Below, piece after piece: positions 1 through 8,162 of a DNA stretch of 40,856 nucleotides (position 1 is the stretch's first letter; each line of letters opens with the position of its first letter). This stretch comes from an uncultured Alphaproteobacteria bacterium. GTDB taxonomy: Bacteria; Pseudomonadota; Alphaproteobacteria; Rhodobacterales; Rhodobacteraceae. The notes beneath the pieces are model-generated. The model had not been told where the DNA came from. It saw only the letters and a program-made list of their open reading frames with translations, and ran no database searches. A program made the translations under genes and the position numbers. The stretch spans positions 1 through 40,856 of the forward strand of contig CACOBR010000012.1 of the NCBI GenBank assembly GCA_902625475.1, given 5' to 3'.

Positions 1-801
1 AGGTTATCAGAAGAGTGTTTTTGGTTTGTACAGCCTGATGGTGATATGCATACATGGCTTTTAGCTCATAAACAAAATTATCAAATTAAAATCAATGAAC
101 CTAATTCAAGAGTTCTACAAATTCAGGGACCCAATTCCTATAAGATATTGAATCAGTTAACAGAGGGTGAAATAGATTTAAAGTTTAGTTATTTTAGCTC
201 TGGATTTTTTAAGATTAATTCACAACTCGTTTATATTTCTAGAACTGGTTGGACTGGTGAATTGGGTTATGAGATTTATACTTTTTGTAAAAAAACAAAT
301 TGTGAAAAATTATGGAGTGACATTTTAGAAGTTGGTAAAAAATATGGCTTAAAGATTTCTAGTATGCAAGCTATGAATATAAGGAGAATTGAAGCGGGTA
401 TCTTAGATTGTGGCAGTGATTTTAGTATATATGACAATCCATATGAGGTTGGATTAGGTAATTTTATTGAACTAAAGAAAAAATTTTTTATTGGAAAAGA
501 TAAATTAGTAAATTTGTCAAAGCATAAACTACTATTTGGATTTATATCAACTGCTATTATTCCAAAAGGTGGATTTATCATGCATGACGCTAAAAAAAGA
601 TCTGTAGGTATGGTCACAACAGGTACATATTCTCCACAATTCAAATCTGGAATAGGTTACGTGAAATTTTCAAAAAAAATTGAATGGGAAGGTAAGAAAT
701 TTTTTGTAAAAAACGAAGAGAACAATTTTTATGAATGTGAAATTAAAGACCTACCCTTTTTTGATATAAGTAAAAATTTACCCAGAGAAATTTTAATTTA
801 A
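1..801 (+). CDS. GcvT-family aminomethyltransferase/demethylase-like protein (5' end outside window)
   Basis: The reading frame is open from base 1 through the internal ATG at 46, so the visible 266 residues are the C-terminal part of a longer gene. The sequence shows GcvT family hallmarks: a GWTGELGYEIY stretch, RIEAGILDCG followed by NPYEVGLG, then FIGKDKL, and a C-terminal barrel with GMVTTGTYSP. Family members transfer a methyl or methylene group from a methylamine or sulfonium substrate to tetrahydrofolate (glycine cleavage T protein, dimethylglycine/sarcosine-type domains, DMSP demethylase DmdA). The folate-binding fold is recognisable, but the substrate cannot be decided because the N-terminus is missing. 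No glycine cleavage H or P gene is visible downstream, which weakly favours a stand-alone demethylase-like role (inference). Confidence 0.85.
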   Translation, partial: RLSEECFWFVQPDGDMHTWLLAHKQNYQIKINEPNSRVLQIQGPNSYKILNQLTEGEIDLKFSYFSSGFFKINSQLVYISRTGWTGELGYEIYTFCKKTNCEKLWSDILEVGKKYGLKISSMQAMNIRRIEAGILDCGSDFSIYDNPYEVGLGNFIELKKKFFIGKDKLVNLSKHKLLFGFISTAIIPKGGFIMHDAKKRSVGMVTTGTYSPQFKSGIGYVKFSKKIEWEGKKFFVKNEENNFYECEIKDLPFFDISKNLPREILI

Positions 802-887
802 TAAAATTTAAAATAAATTAATTGAATTATTGCATATACTTTATATATTATTTAAGAAATAAAGTATATATAAAGTACATAAATGCC

Positions 888-1616
888 ATGAATTTTTATT
901 CTAAAATATCAATCAATTTTGATTGTGAAGTAGTAGAAGGTGGTTACTTACTTCAGACCTCCTTGATTAGTCCAGTAAAATCCCCTTCATATTTCAACAA
1001 TAACTATAGTATGATTCAAAAAATCAAAAAACAAAAACCTCGCTGTAAACCTTTTACTGTAGAGGCTTTAGATGATTTTATACATTTATCAAAATTCTTG
1101 AGGAAAGACGAATTTAACGAATTACTTATTAGTTTTTATAATAAATGGGGCCCTTTTATAAAGTTGGGTGAGAATTATAAAACTACAAAAAAACTCTTTC
1201 AATTATTAGAAGATTCAGAATTTGCTAAACAAAATATGGAGTATCCTCCCTATGATTTTGGTTCTGATTTATTCAGTAAAAAATATCAGGAAATAGAATG
1301 GCACTATGATGATAGTGGAGAGTTACATCCTGCTTTTAAACCAAAAACTCTCTTTAATGCAATTTATTTAGCTTGGGGTCTTAATCAAAAATCAAAAAAA
1401 ATAAAAAAAATATGTAAGTACTTTAAGTTTTTTGGAATGAGAAAAAATTGTATACAGTATTTTGAAATCACCAGAGACAATAAAGAATTTTGCTCTAGAG
1501 ATTGTAGTAATGCTTTTAGGCAAAAACCAAATTGGCAAGAAAAAATCCAGCAAGATCTAGCAATAAGAGTAAAGCAAACAAAAATAAAATTGAATAGACT
1601 AAATATTAATAACTGA
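888..1616 (+). CDS. Unrecognised protein with C-terminal FCS-type zinc-finger-like Cys cluster
   Basis: This 242-residue protein starts at ATG 888. The frame is open further up to a TTG at 822, but that adds a hydrophobic AT-rich stretch and was not chosen. I do not recognise the N-terminal 170 residues; they are mixed alpha/beta and contain WGPFIKLGENY and WHYDDSGELHPAF. The C-terminus holds Cys176, Cys188, Cys202 and Cys206, ending in FCSRDCSNAFRQ. This resembles the FCS finger ends of CGNR/ABATE-type bacterial proteins (CxxC...FCSxxCsn.xRq), but the first CxxC is spread into C-x11-C. A nucleic-acid-binding or regulatory role is inference. No clear Shine-Dalgarno is visible. It sits 86 bases after the GcvT-like gene on the same strand. 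Confidence 0.65.
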   Translation: MNFYSKISINFDCEVVEGGYLLQTSLISPVKSPSYFNNNYSMIQKIKKQKPRCKPFTVEALDDFIHLSKFLRKDEFNELLISFYNKWGPFIKLGENYKTTKKLFQLLEDSEFAKQNMEYPPYDFGSDLFSKKYQEIEWHYDDSGELHPAFKPKTLFNAIYLAWGLNQKSKKIKKICKYFKFFGMRKNCIQYFEITRDNKEFCSRDCSNAFRQKPNWQEKIQQDLAIRVKQTKIKLNRLNINN

Positions 1617-1649
1617 ATACTTTACCTAATTTAAAAAGTTCAAAGTTAA

Positions 1650-3260
1650 TTAATCGACTATGACACCAGGATTCATTATGAATTTAGGATCTAGATATTC
1701 TTTAGCATTATAAAGTATTTTTCCAAAATCATCTGGTCTTTGCTTCTTATACCAATGTGAATGGTCTCTCCCTATAGCATGGTGATGTGTAATGGTTCCA
1801 CCATATTTATGTACAGCATCTGAAGCAGATCTTTTTATTTGCATCCAATCTTCCAGCATAGTTTCTTCAGTACTGTTAGCATGAAATGCGAAATAAGGAG
1901 CTGGGCCATTTGGATAAGAGTGACTAAACCTGCAAGAGACCACACCAGATTTTCCAGTAATTTCTTTTATAGCTAACTCAGTAGAAATTTTTACATTATG
2001 GTAAAAATTATCAAATTTTTCCCATGTAATTGAGGTCTCAAAAGTATCAGATATAATATTTCTTGGTGTTAATTCTTCCCTGTTATAAGGCATTTTTATA
2101 AAGGCTTCTCTCCAAGCTCCTACTGTTCCCTGTTGATTTGAAAGGGGATTATTTCTCCAATCAACATCAATGATTCCACCATGATCTAAGCAACACTCTT
2201 CTGCTCTAGAAATCCATGGATCTATATTGTGATCAGCGTTTTCAAATGAAACAATCATTAGAGTATTTGATCCTTTACTAGCACTATTAATTTTTAATTC
2301 TACATCATCGACTATTCTTACATTAGCTGGATAAAGACCTGCTTGAGAAATTGATTTAACAGCTTGAGCTGCAGATAAAAAATCAGGATAAAGATATCCA
2401 GCAGTCGCTTTGAATTTTGGTTTTTTTTGAAGTTTTACCCAAGCATCAGTTATTATACCCATTGATCCTTCTGATCCTATCATAAAACGGTCAGGACTTG
2501 GTCCAGCTCCTGATCCAGGTACACGTAAAGAATTCATCTTTCCATTAGGTGAAACCATTGAAATATTTTCTACTAAATCATCAATATGAGTGTATAGAGT
2601 TGCAAAATGCCCTCCTGAACGAGTTGCTATCCATCCTCCTAGAGTAGAATGCTCAAAACTTTGGGGAAAATGTCTAAGGGTTAGGCCATATTGTTTAAGA
2701 CCCAACTCCAAGTCAGGCCCTCTTATCCCAGCTTGAATTCTAGCTGAAAGACTTATTTCATCAACCTCAAGTATCTTATTAAATTTTGATAAATTGACAC
2801 TTATAGTTCCGTTAAATTTATTGTTAACATCGCAAGTAACACCACCAACTACGGATGAGCCTGCTCCATAAGGAATGAGGGCTACGTTTAATTTATCACA
2901 ATATTCAAATAATTTGACTAAATCCATTTCGTTTTGTGGATAGGAAATTACATCTGGTGCATGCTTGAAATCACTTTGAAAAGTTCTGATTGAATCAGGT
3001 TGTGATTGACCAAAGGCATGAAGGATTCTTTCGTATTTATTTATTGTACAAATATTAGCTAAATCTTTAGGAATAGTGATTTTAGGAATAGAAAGATTAA
3101 TGCTGTCTATCGTTGGTATAGCTCTTTTTTCTGAGCCATTAATACTATAATTCCTTAATGAATTTAGTAGATTTTTAATTTCAGTTTGGCTAAGCTGATT
3201 TTCTTCAAATCCCCAACCCCAATATTTCAGCTTTTTTTTAATTATAATTATCCTTTTCAA
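1650..3260 (-). CDS. FAD-binding oxidase, AGPS-like (PCMH/VAO family)
   Basis: 536 residues, the usual length for bacterial relatives of alkyldihydroxyacetonephosphate synthase. Visible landmarks are KYWGWGF near the N-terminus (residues 12-18), a PCMH FAD-binding domain with YGAGSSVVGG at 131-140, STLGGWIATRSGG at 205-217 and GSEGSMGIIT at 262-271, and a C-terminal cap with the triple-His HHHAIGRDH at about 492-500 that is typical of this subfamily. In AGPS the His cluster lies at the active site of ether-lipid synthesis. Many bacterial homologues oxidise unknown hydroxy acids or lipids, so the substrate stays open. No companion acyltransferase (GNPAT type) is visible nearby, so an ether-lipid role is not supported by context. 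Convergent with the preceding gene, 33 bases apart. Confidence 0.85.
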   Translation of the reverse strand: MKRIIIIKKKLKYWGWGFEENQLSQTEIKNLLNSLRNYSINGSEKRAIPTIDSINLSIPKITIPKDLANICTINKYERILHAFGQSQPDSIRTFQSDFKHAPDVISYPQNEMDLVKLFEYCDKLNVALIPYGAGSSVVGGVTCDVNNKFNGTISVNLSKFNKILEVDEISLSARIQAGIRGPDLELGLKQYGLTLRHFPQSFEHSTLGGWIATRSGGHFATLYTHIDDLVENISMVSPNGKMNSLRVPGSGAGPSPDRFMIGSEGSMGIITDAWVKLQKKPKFKATAGYLYPDFLSAAQAVKSISQAGLYPANVRIVDDVELKINSASKGSNTLMIVSFENADHNIDPWISRAEECCLDHGGIIDVDWRNNPLSNQQGTVGAWREAFIKMPYNREELTPRNIISDTFETSITWEKFDNFYHNVKISTELAIKEITGKSGVVSCRFSHSYPNGPAPYFAFHANSTEETMLEDWMQIKRSASDAVHKYGGTITHHHAIGRDHSHWYKKQRPDDFGKILYNAKEYLDPKFIMNPGVIVD

Positions 3261-3463
3261 AGATTACTAAAATTTAATAATTTCCTTCATTAATTCCATC
3301 CATAACATCATCAAAATTGGCAAATGAAATTTCGCTACTCAAAAAGATGATTACTATCACCTTAATTATATACCCTATAAAGTTTTTATTACGAATCATG
3401 ACCTTATTTCTGTTTAAAACATTTGATATTAAATCTTATCATCATAATTTCGTTGGAAAAGCT

Positions 3464-3493
3464 TTGAATTTTTTACTTTTCATTAAATATAAT
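3464..3493 (+). promoter_or_regulatory. Candidate sigma70 promoter of tRNA-Gly
   Basis: TTGAAT at 3464-3469 and a perfect TATAAT at 3488-3493 are separated by 18 bases. The predicted transcription start near 3500 lies about 17 bases before the mature tRNA 5' end at 3517. No other good hexamer pair was seen just upstream of the tRNA. Confidence 0.6.
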
Positions 3494-3516
3494 TTAAGTT
3501 ATGAATTTTTAGGTTA

Positions 3517-3591
3517 GCGGGCGTAGCTCAGGGGTAGAGCGTTACCTTGCCAAGGTAAATGTCGTGAGTTCGAATCTCATCGCCCGCTCCA
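3517..3591 (+). tRNA. tRNA-Gly (anticodon GCC)
   Basis: A full cloverleaf can be drawn. The acceptor stem GCGGGCG pairs with CGCCCGC, the D arm is GCTC-AGGGGTA-GAGC, and the anticodon stem TTACC/GGTAA holds the loop TTGCCAA with anticodon GCC. The T arm has GTTCGAATC. The discriminator is T and the CCA end is encoded (3589-3591). A run of six T follows at once (3592-3597), and the next ORF starts 13 bases after the CCA. Confidence 0.97.
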
Positions 3592-3604
3592 TTTTTTAAA
3601 GTCT

Positions 3605-5077
3605 ATGTTCAGAATTATGAAATATGTGAAAGCTTATTTAGTTCTTTTTTTTATATTCATACCCTTTAAGGTTATTTCGTGTGAAAATTTAAGTGATCCG
3701 TCATGGTGGGAAAGTTATCCAGAAAAGACTGAAATTTTATCAGAAATAGGTATGTGTTCTGATATTAATCTACCGGGTAAAAGTGAGTTCCCTCCACTAC
3801 ATTCTGCCATATTTGTAGGTAATCTTGAGGGAGCACAACTACTAATTGAAGCTGGAGCAGATGTTAACCTTTTAAACGATGATGGGTATGGTTCCTATAC
3901 CCCATTGCATCAAGTGATAATCAGCTTGAATCAAGTTGAACAGATAGAACTAAGGGATAATTTTATAGTTACTTTGGTTGCTGCGGGAGCTGATCCAAAT
4001 ACTACAGATTACAATAATATGTCAGCATTAGATTGGGCAAAACTTAATATTGATAAAGGTGATCCTTTCCGATTTTTGAACTCAAAAGGACTTAAAGTTC
4101 TTGAAAACCCAAGTTTGGTGAATGAAATATTCGCACAGAATGAAATCTCTAACAAAAGCACACAGGTATGTGAACACCTTTGTAATGATGATGCCTGGAT
4201 GGAAGAAGCCACATATAATAATACTTATGAGTTTGTACAATGGGCGTTAGAAAGTGGGGAGGATGTATTGGCACAAAGTGTGAATGAATATAAAGCTTAC
4301 CCACTTCATTATGCTGCTTTTTATGGTGATCCTAGATCCATTGAATTCCTTGTTAAAAATGGGGCAGATATTTATATGAAAGATGCTTTTGGAGCTTCAC
4401 CTCTTTTTTGGGCTTTATCAAAACCTGACAATGTGGAAATCCTTATAAAGCTAGGATCTGACGTCAATGAGCGTAATACTGATGGAAATACACCACTACT
4501 TTCTTTAACAGCAAACTGGAATTATGAAGAAACAACAGTAATTAAGCAGCTTTTATTGGCTGGAGCAAATGTAAATGAAAAGACAGACTATGGTTCTACA
4601 CCTTTCGGTTTAGCTCTTGCTTTCAAAAATAATAAGCAAATTCTAAAAATTCTTCTAGACAATGGAGCTGACGTTAAACTCGATGGTCAAGGAGGTGAAT
4701 TTGTTACAGATTCTAATCTTCATACTGCAGCTTCCTTATTGTGGGATACCGATATTCTCCAATTATTAATTGATGAAGCCCTTGATATTAATATACTAGG
4801 AGTAAATGGACAAACACCTCTCCATAATGTTATTAATTCGCAGACATCTATATCGCAAGGCTTTGGAGCAGATTCCTATAATACAGTTAAGTTTCTTTTG
4901 GAAAAAGGAGCCGACACGTCAATAAAAGACGATTTTGGACTAACAGCACTAGATTGGACTTCAGATGAAGCTGTTAAAGAGAAAATAACGACAGAAATTA
5001 TTGACCTTCTCCAGATGTCTTCACAAACTAAAAAATCAAATTGGCCAAAATCTGAATTAAAAAAAGAATTTTTATAA
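3605..5077 (+). CDS. Exported ankyrin-repeat protein (possible lipoprotein)
   Basis: 490 residues. The N-terminus has a positively charged start and a hydrophobic segment (about residues 10-24) ending in VISC, which fits the lipobox pattern with Cys26 as the lipidated residue, although Lys22 so near the box is unusual. ATG 3605 was used; a second ATG lies four codons on. About eight ankyrin-type units follow (PLHxA...LL..GADVN patterns from about residue 64 to the end). The unit after Cys26 (CENLSDPSWWE...) recurs near residue 190 as CEHLCNDDAWMEEA, followed again by a PLH-starting ankyrin block, so the protein looks like an internal two-fold duplication. Ankyrin arrays bind partner proteins; the partner is unknown. 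The start lies only 13 bases after the tRNA-Gly CCA, so the gene probably shares the tRNA transcript. Confidence 0.85.
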   Translation: MFRIMKYVKAYLVLFFIFIPFKVISCENLSDPSWWESYPEKTEILSEIGMCSDINLPGKSEFPPLHSAIFVGNLEGAQLLIEAGADVNLLNDDGYGSYTPLHQVIISLNQVEQIELRDNFIVTLVAAGADPNTTDYNNMSALDWAKLNIDKGDPFRFLNSKGLKVLENPSLVNEIFAQNEISNKSTQVCEHLCNDDAWMEEATYNNTYEFVQWALESGEDVLAQSVNEYKAYPLHYAAFYGDPRSIEFLVKNGADIYMKDAFGASPLFWALSKPDNVEILIKLGSDVNERNTDGNTPLLSLTANWNYEETTVIKQLLLAGANVNEKTDYGSTPFGLALAFKNNKQILKILLDNGADVKLDGQGGEFVTDSNLHTAASLLWDTDILQLLIDEALDINILGVNGQTPLHNVINSQTSISQGFGADSYNTVKFLLEKGADTSIKDDFGLTALDWTSDEAVKEKITTEIIDLLQMSSQTKKSNWPKSELKKEFL

Positions 5078-5116
5078 ATTAATTAAAAATCTTCAATAAG
5101 CACGATGATATAAAAA

Positions 5117-6481
5117 ATGAAAAAAAGTGAAGAGGATATAAGGAAAAAATATTTTAGTGACCTTACACGTTGGCAAAGTTGGCTTGATGTAGAGTCTGCA
5201 TTGGCATTAGCTCAAAGTGAAATTGATATAATACCCAGTTGGGCGGCAGCTGTAATTTCTAAAAAATCAAAAATTTCATTAATAAATCAAAACAACTTAA
5301 AAAAAACAATTAATGATACAGGTACGGACGTTTTTTCTCTTACAAAATTATTATCTAATATTTGTGGTGAGGCCGGGAAGTTCGTCCACTGGGGAGCCAC
5401 AACTCAAAATATAACTGACACTGGATTATTGATAATTTTAAAAAAATATCATTCTGAGTTGATGATAGTGATATCTGAAATTTTAAAAAAACTTTCCTTT
5501 ATTTCAAAAAAGAACTCTAAGACTATTATGATAGGACGTACACTTTCACGTCATGCATTACCAATAACCTACGGGTTTAAAGTAGCCATATGGACTGAAA
5601 ATTTCTCTGAATTAGCTGATCAAATTATTGAAACTGAAAAACGTGTATTTAAGCTAAGATTTGGTGGTGCTGTAGGAGGGTTTCATAGTTATGAGAAAAA
5701 TGGTTATGAGTTATCTAATAGATTAGCAAAAAAGTTAGGTTTAGATATAGCTAGTGTTCAAGATAGAACATCTAATGAACCCTTTATGGAATACCTTATG
5801 AAGTTAACAATGATTGGACAGTTAGTTAAGAAAATTATAGATGATTTTTATTTTTTAAATACGGAAGGTATTGATGAAATTATTGAAGTTTTACCAGAGA
5901 CCGACATTGGTAGTTCCACTATGCCCCAAAAAATTAACCCAAAAAAAATAATAGATCTAAAACCAAAATGTAACAAATTAAGACAATATTTAGGAAGTAT
6001 AATGTCCTTTGACCTCCCTAGTAATGAAGGAGACAAGTCTAGCAATGACGAGATTAGGGACAATATAAAATCTCTTTGTCCTTTAGCTCTATCAGTTCTT
6101 TATGAATTTAATTACTTATTAGATGTGGTTAAGCCGAACAAAAAGAAAATGTTTGAAAATGTAAAAAATTCTGAAATTTTTACTGCATCAGAAAAGTTAC
6201 AAATGGAGTTAGCAAAATATTTGGGAAAAGTTAAAGCTCATGATTTAGTAAATGACCTTGTAAAAGAGGCAAATAGTGATCAAAAAAAATATAGAAAATT
6301 GTTATTCAATAATAAATTCATTAAAGAAAAGTTAAGTAACTCAGATTTGGAAAAAATTTTAATTGCAGAAAATAATATTGGTGAATGTCCATCTATTGCT
6401 AATAAAATGTCAAAATTTGGAATGAAAAAATCTGCAGAGATATTTAAAAAATACCAGAAAGGGATTGAATTTGTTAAATAA
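5117..6481 (+). CDS. Fumarase/aspartase superfamily lyase, 3-carboxymuconate cycloisomerase / adenylosuccinate lyase-like
   Basis: 454 residues, all-helical superfamily. The signature loop GSSTMPQKINP is at residues 265-275, the second conserved region HWGATTQNITDT at 91-102, and GRTLSRHALPITYGFK at 140-155 with His146. The start region (KYFSDLTRWQSWLDVESALA) matches the usual beginning of PcaB-type proteins, but the protein lacks the roughly 20 residues normally in front; an in-frame TAA just upstream supports the ATG at 5117. The usual SQD of region 2 is TQN here, so the acidic residue is changed. No protocatechuate-pathway or purine-pathway genes lie beside it. It could act on another carboxylate adduct (inference). 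Confidence 0.8.
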   Translation: MKKSEEDIRKKYFSDLTRWQSWLDVESALALAQSEIDIIPSWAAAVISKKSKISLINQNNLKKTINDTGTDVFSLTKLLSNICGEAGKFVHWGATTQNITDTGLLIILKKYHSELMIVISEILKKLSFISKKNSKTIMIGRTLSRHALPITYGFKVAIWTENFSELADQIIETEKRVFKLRFGGAVGGFHSYEKNGYELSNRLAKKLGLDIASVQDRTSNEPFMEYLMKLTMIGQLVKKIIDDFYFLNTEGIDEIIEVLPETDIGSSTMPQKINPKKIIDLKPKCNKLRQYLGSIMSFDLPSNEGDKSSNDEIRDNIKSLCPLALSVLYEFNYLLDVVKPNKKKMFENVKNSEIFTASEKLQMELAKYLGKVKAHDLVNDLVKEANSDQKKYRKLLFNNKFIKEKLSNSDLEKILIAENNIGECPSIANKMSKFGMKKSAEIFKKYQKGIEFVK

Positions 6482-6552
6482 TTTGTTTAAACCTGCTATA
6501 TAATTTAGCATTTTCTTTCTACAAATAATTTTAATACAATATTTAAAAAATA

Positions 6553-7152
6553 ATTACTGATTTTCTTCAAATTATAATTCCAAAATCTGAAAGTGATGAT
6601 TTTCCCACTTTAATAGCTTTTTTAAGTTCTATAGGTCATAAACCAATTATTGTTTCAAATAAAACAAGGGCAAAAAGTTTAAATAAAGGTGCTTACCTCT
6701 CTAAGGCTAAATATCTTCTTTTTCTTCATATTGATAGTAAGTTAGATCACAGTACTGTAATTAATTTGATAAAGACTTTAAAGAAAAATGATAGAGAAGC
6801 ATTATATTATTTTTCGTTAAAATTTGATGATAGTAGAGTTTTAAGATTAAATTCATTAGGAGCAAATTTAAGAAGTAGAATATTTTCATTACCCTATGGT
6901 GATCAGGGTTTTTGTTTATCTAAAGAACTATTTCTAAGAATAGGGGGTTTCCCAGAAAATGTTAAATATGGTGAAGATTTATATTTTGTTTTAAAAACTA
7001 AAAAACTTGGAATACCTATTATAAATATTCCAAATTACTTAATTACTAGTTCAAGAAAATATTTGAATAATGGTTGGCTTATTACAACCCTTTTACATCA
7101 GTGGCGGTTTATTTTAATACTTATTAATTTTTATTTTAAAAAGAAATTATAA
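6553..7152 (+). CDS. GT2-type transferase, TIGR04283-like, without a canonical start codon
   Basis: The frame is open from 6547 to the stop at 7152. It encodes the recognisable TIGR04283 ('rSAM/selenodomain-associated transferase 2') order: LQIIIPKSESDD at the start, KTRAKSLNKGA, YLLFLHIDSKL (the LHADT/DxD region), LGANLRSRIFSLPYGDQGF, LRIGGFPENVKYGEDLYF and SSRKYLNNGW. No in-frame ATG or GTG exists and the first TTG (6766) would delete the whole nucleotide-binding half. An ATT (6553) or ATA start is therefore assumed. The usual VVVDGGSTDGT segment is missing; the second strand PIIVSN runs straight into the KTRAKSLNKG helix. It is either a divergent enzyme or one losing function. It sits directly before the TIGR04282-like partner (2 bases apart), the normal pairing of these families. 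Confidence 0.6.
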   Translation: MTDFLQIIIPKSESDDFPTLIAFLSSIGHKPIIVSNKTRAKSLNKGAYLSKAKYLLFLHIDSKLDHSTVINLIKTLKKNDREALYYFSLKFDDSRVLRLNSLGANLRSRIFSLPYGDQGFCLSKELFLRIGGFPENVKYGEDLYFVLKTKKLGIPIINIPNYLITSSRKYLNNGWLITTLLHQWRFILILINFYFKKKL

Positions 7153-7154
7153 AA

Positions 7155-7796
7155 ATGAGACAATGTTTAGTTATTCTAGCTAAAACACCAATTTTTTCTG
7201 ATGTAAAAACTAGGCTAAAATCAAAAATTGGTAAAAAAAATACTCTTATTTTTTACAAATTTTGTAGGAACTGTGTAAGGGATTTAAAATCAAAACATGA
7301 TTATGATATGAAAATTGCCATTGCTGAGAAAGATGCTGTATTTAATAATTATTGGAATGGTTTTGATACTTTTTTTGCTAAAGGAAAAAATCTTGCAGAA
7401 AAACAATATTTTATTTTTAAAAAGTTATTAAAAATATATGAGTCAGTTATTCTAATAGGAATTGACATTCCTCAATTAGAAAAAAAACTTATAAAAAATG
7501 CCTTTAAATTTCTAACGAGAAATGATTATATCATCGGTCCATCCTTTGATGGGGGGTTTTATTTAATTGGAAGTAAATCAAAAATTGCAAAAGAAGTTTG
7601 GGAAAATACTGAGTGGAGCAGTACTAAAACTATGCAAACATTTGTTCGCTCTTTAGGTCATAAAACTTATAAATTAAAAAAATTTACAGATGTTGATGAA
7701 TTTTATGATTTTCAAAAAATGCTTAAAGAAATGCCAACTTCTGCGTCTAAACACCAATTAAGACTTATTAATTGGGTAAATAGTATTGATGAATAG
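7155..7796 (+). CDS. GT-A fold transferase, TIGR04282 / DUF2064 family
   Basis: 213 residues. The N-terminus LVILAKTPIFSDVKTRLKSKIG matches the nucleotide-binding AKxPxxGxVKTRL motif of the family. VILIGIDIPQL (GsDxPxl) and IIGPSFDGGFYLIG (GPaxDGGYyLiGl) are further hallmarks, with the Asp residues expected to hold the metal-nucleotide. The family is called 'rSAM/selenodomain-associated transferase 1'; its substrate is generally not established. It follows the TIGR04283-like gene with 2 bases between, so the two form one unit, a pairing common in other genomes. No radical SAM or seleno-domain gene is visible here. Confidence 0.85.
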   Translation: MRQCLVILAKTPIFSDVKTRLKSKIGKKNTLIFYKFCRNCVRDLKSKHDYDMKIAIAEKDAVFNNYWNGFDTFFAKGKNLAEKQYFIFKKLLKIYESVILIGIDIPQLEKKLIKNAFKFLTRNDYIIGPSFDGGFYLIGSKSKIAKEVWENTEWSSTKTMQTFVRSLGHKTYKLKKFTDVDEFYDFQKMLKEMPTSASKHQLRLINWVNSIDE

Positions 7797-7820
7797 GTTA
7801 AATAGAATTATCCTCACCTA

Positions 7821-8126
7821 ATGTCTTATTATTGTAGAACAGTAAAATTTACATTTATTAGTGAATTTGCAAAGAAAAGTTTTATTTCTCAGTTGAATTC
7901 ATCTGTTAATGCTGTGGATTTTGAAAGAGGATTAATTCAGAGAATTTTTTTTGATACTTCAGAAAATCAAATTGTTCAAATTTTTGTTTGGCCTGATAAG
8001 AGTTCTGCAGATAAAAGAATGAAAGAAATAGGAGATGATCTACTTCAAAACTTAAGAGAATCTAATGTTAAAATTGAAAGATTTGAAGGTATAATAAGTG
8101 AATTTTCAATAAACCCTAAGCATTAA
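7821..8126 (+). CDS. Small protein, probable dimeric alpha/beta barrel (ABM-like)
   Basis: 101 residues starting at ATG 7821. The pattern TVKFTFISEFAKKSFISQL, then a strand LIQRIFFDTSENQIVQIFVWPDKSSADKRMKE, fits the beta-alpha-beta layout of small dimeric ferredoxin-fold barrels (antibiotic-biosynthesis-monooxygenase type): first strand, helix, two strands, a 'FvWpdkssAd' helix start and a final strand. No catalytic residues can be named. It lies 24 bases after the TIGR04282-like gene and before the RND operon. The fold call is inference from the pattern. Confidence 0.6.
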   Translation: MSYYCRTVKFTFISEFAKKSFISQLNSSVNAVDFERGLIQRIFFDTSENQIVQIFVWPDKSSADKRMKEIGDDLLQNLRESNVKIERFEGIISEFSINPKH

Positions 8127-8162
8127 TCTAATAAAGTAAATTAGAAAATATTTAATTGTTTT

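Noticed and set aside
3317-3517. A 66-codon hydrophobic TTG frame before the tRNA
   Set aside because: It has no ribosome binding site, runs through the tRNA promoter (3464-3493) and ends at the first base of the tRNA; composition is that of AT-rich spacer DNA.
3569-3591. tRNA-Gly 3' end as an integration site
   Set aside because: No second copy of the 3' end sequence and no integrase is present in the window.
6766-7152. Short 128-codon gene starting at TTG 6766
   Set aside because: The same frame is open to 6547 and encodes the N-terminal half of the same transferase fold, so TTG 6766 is internal.
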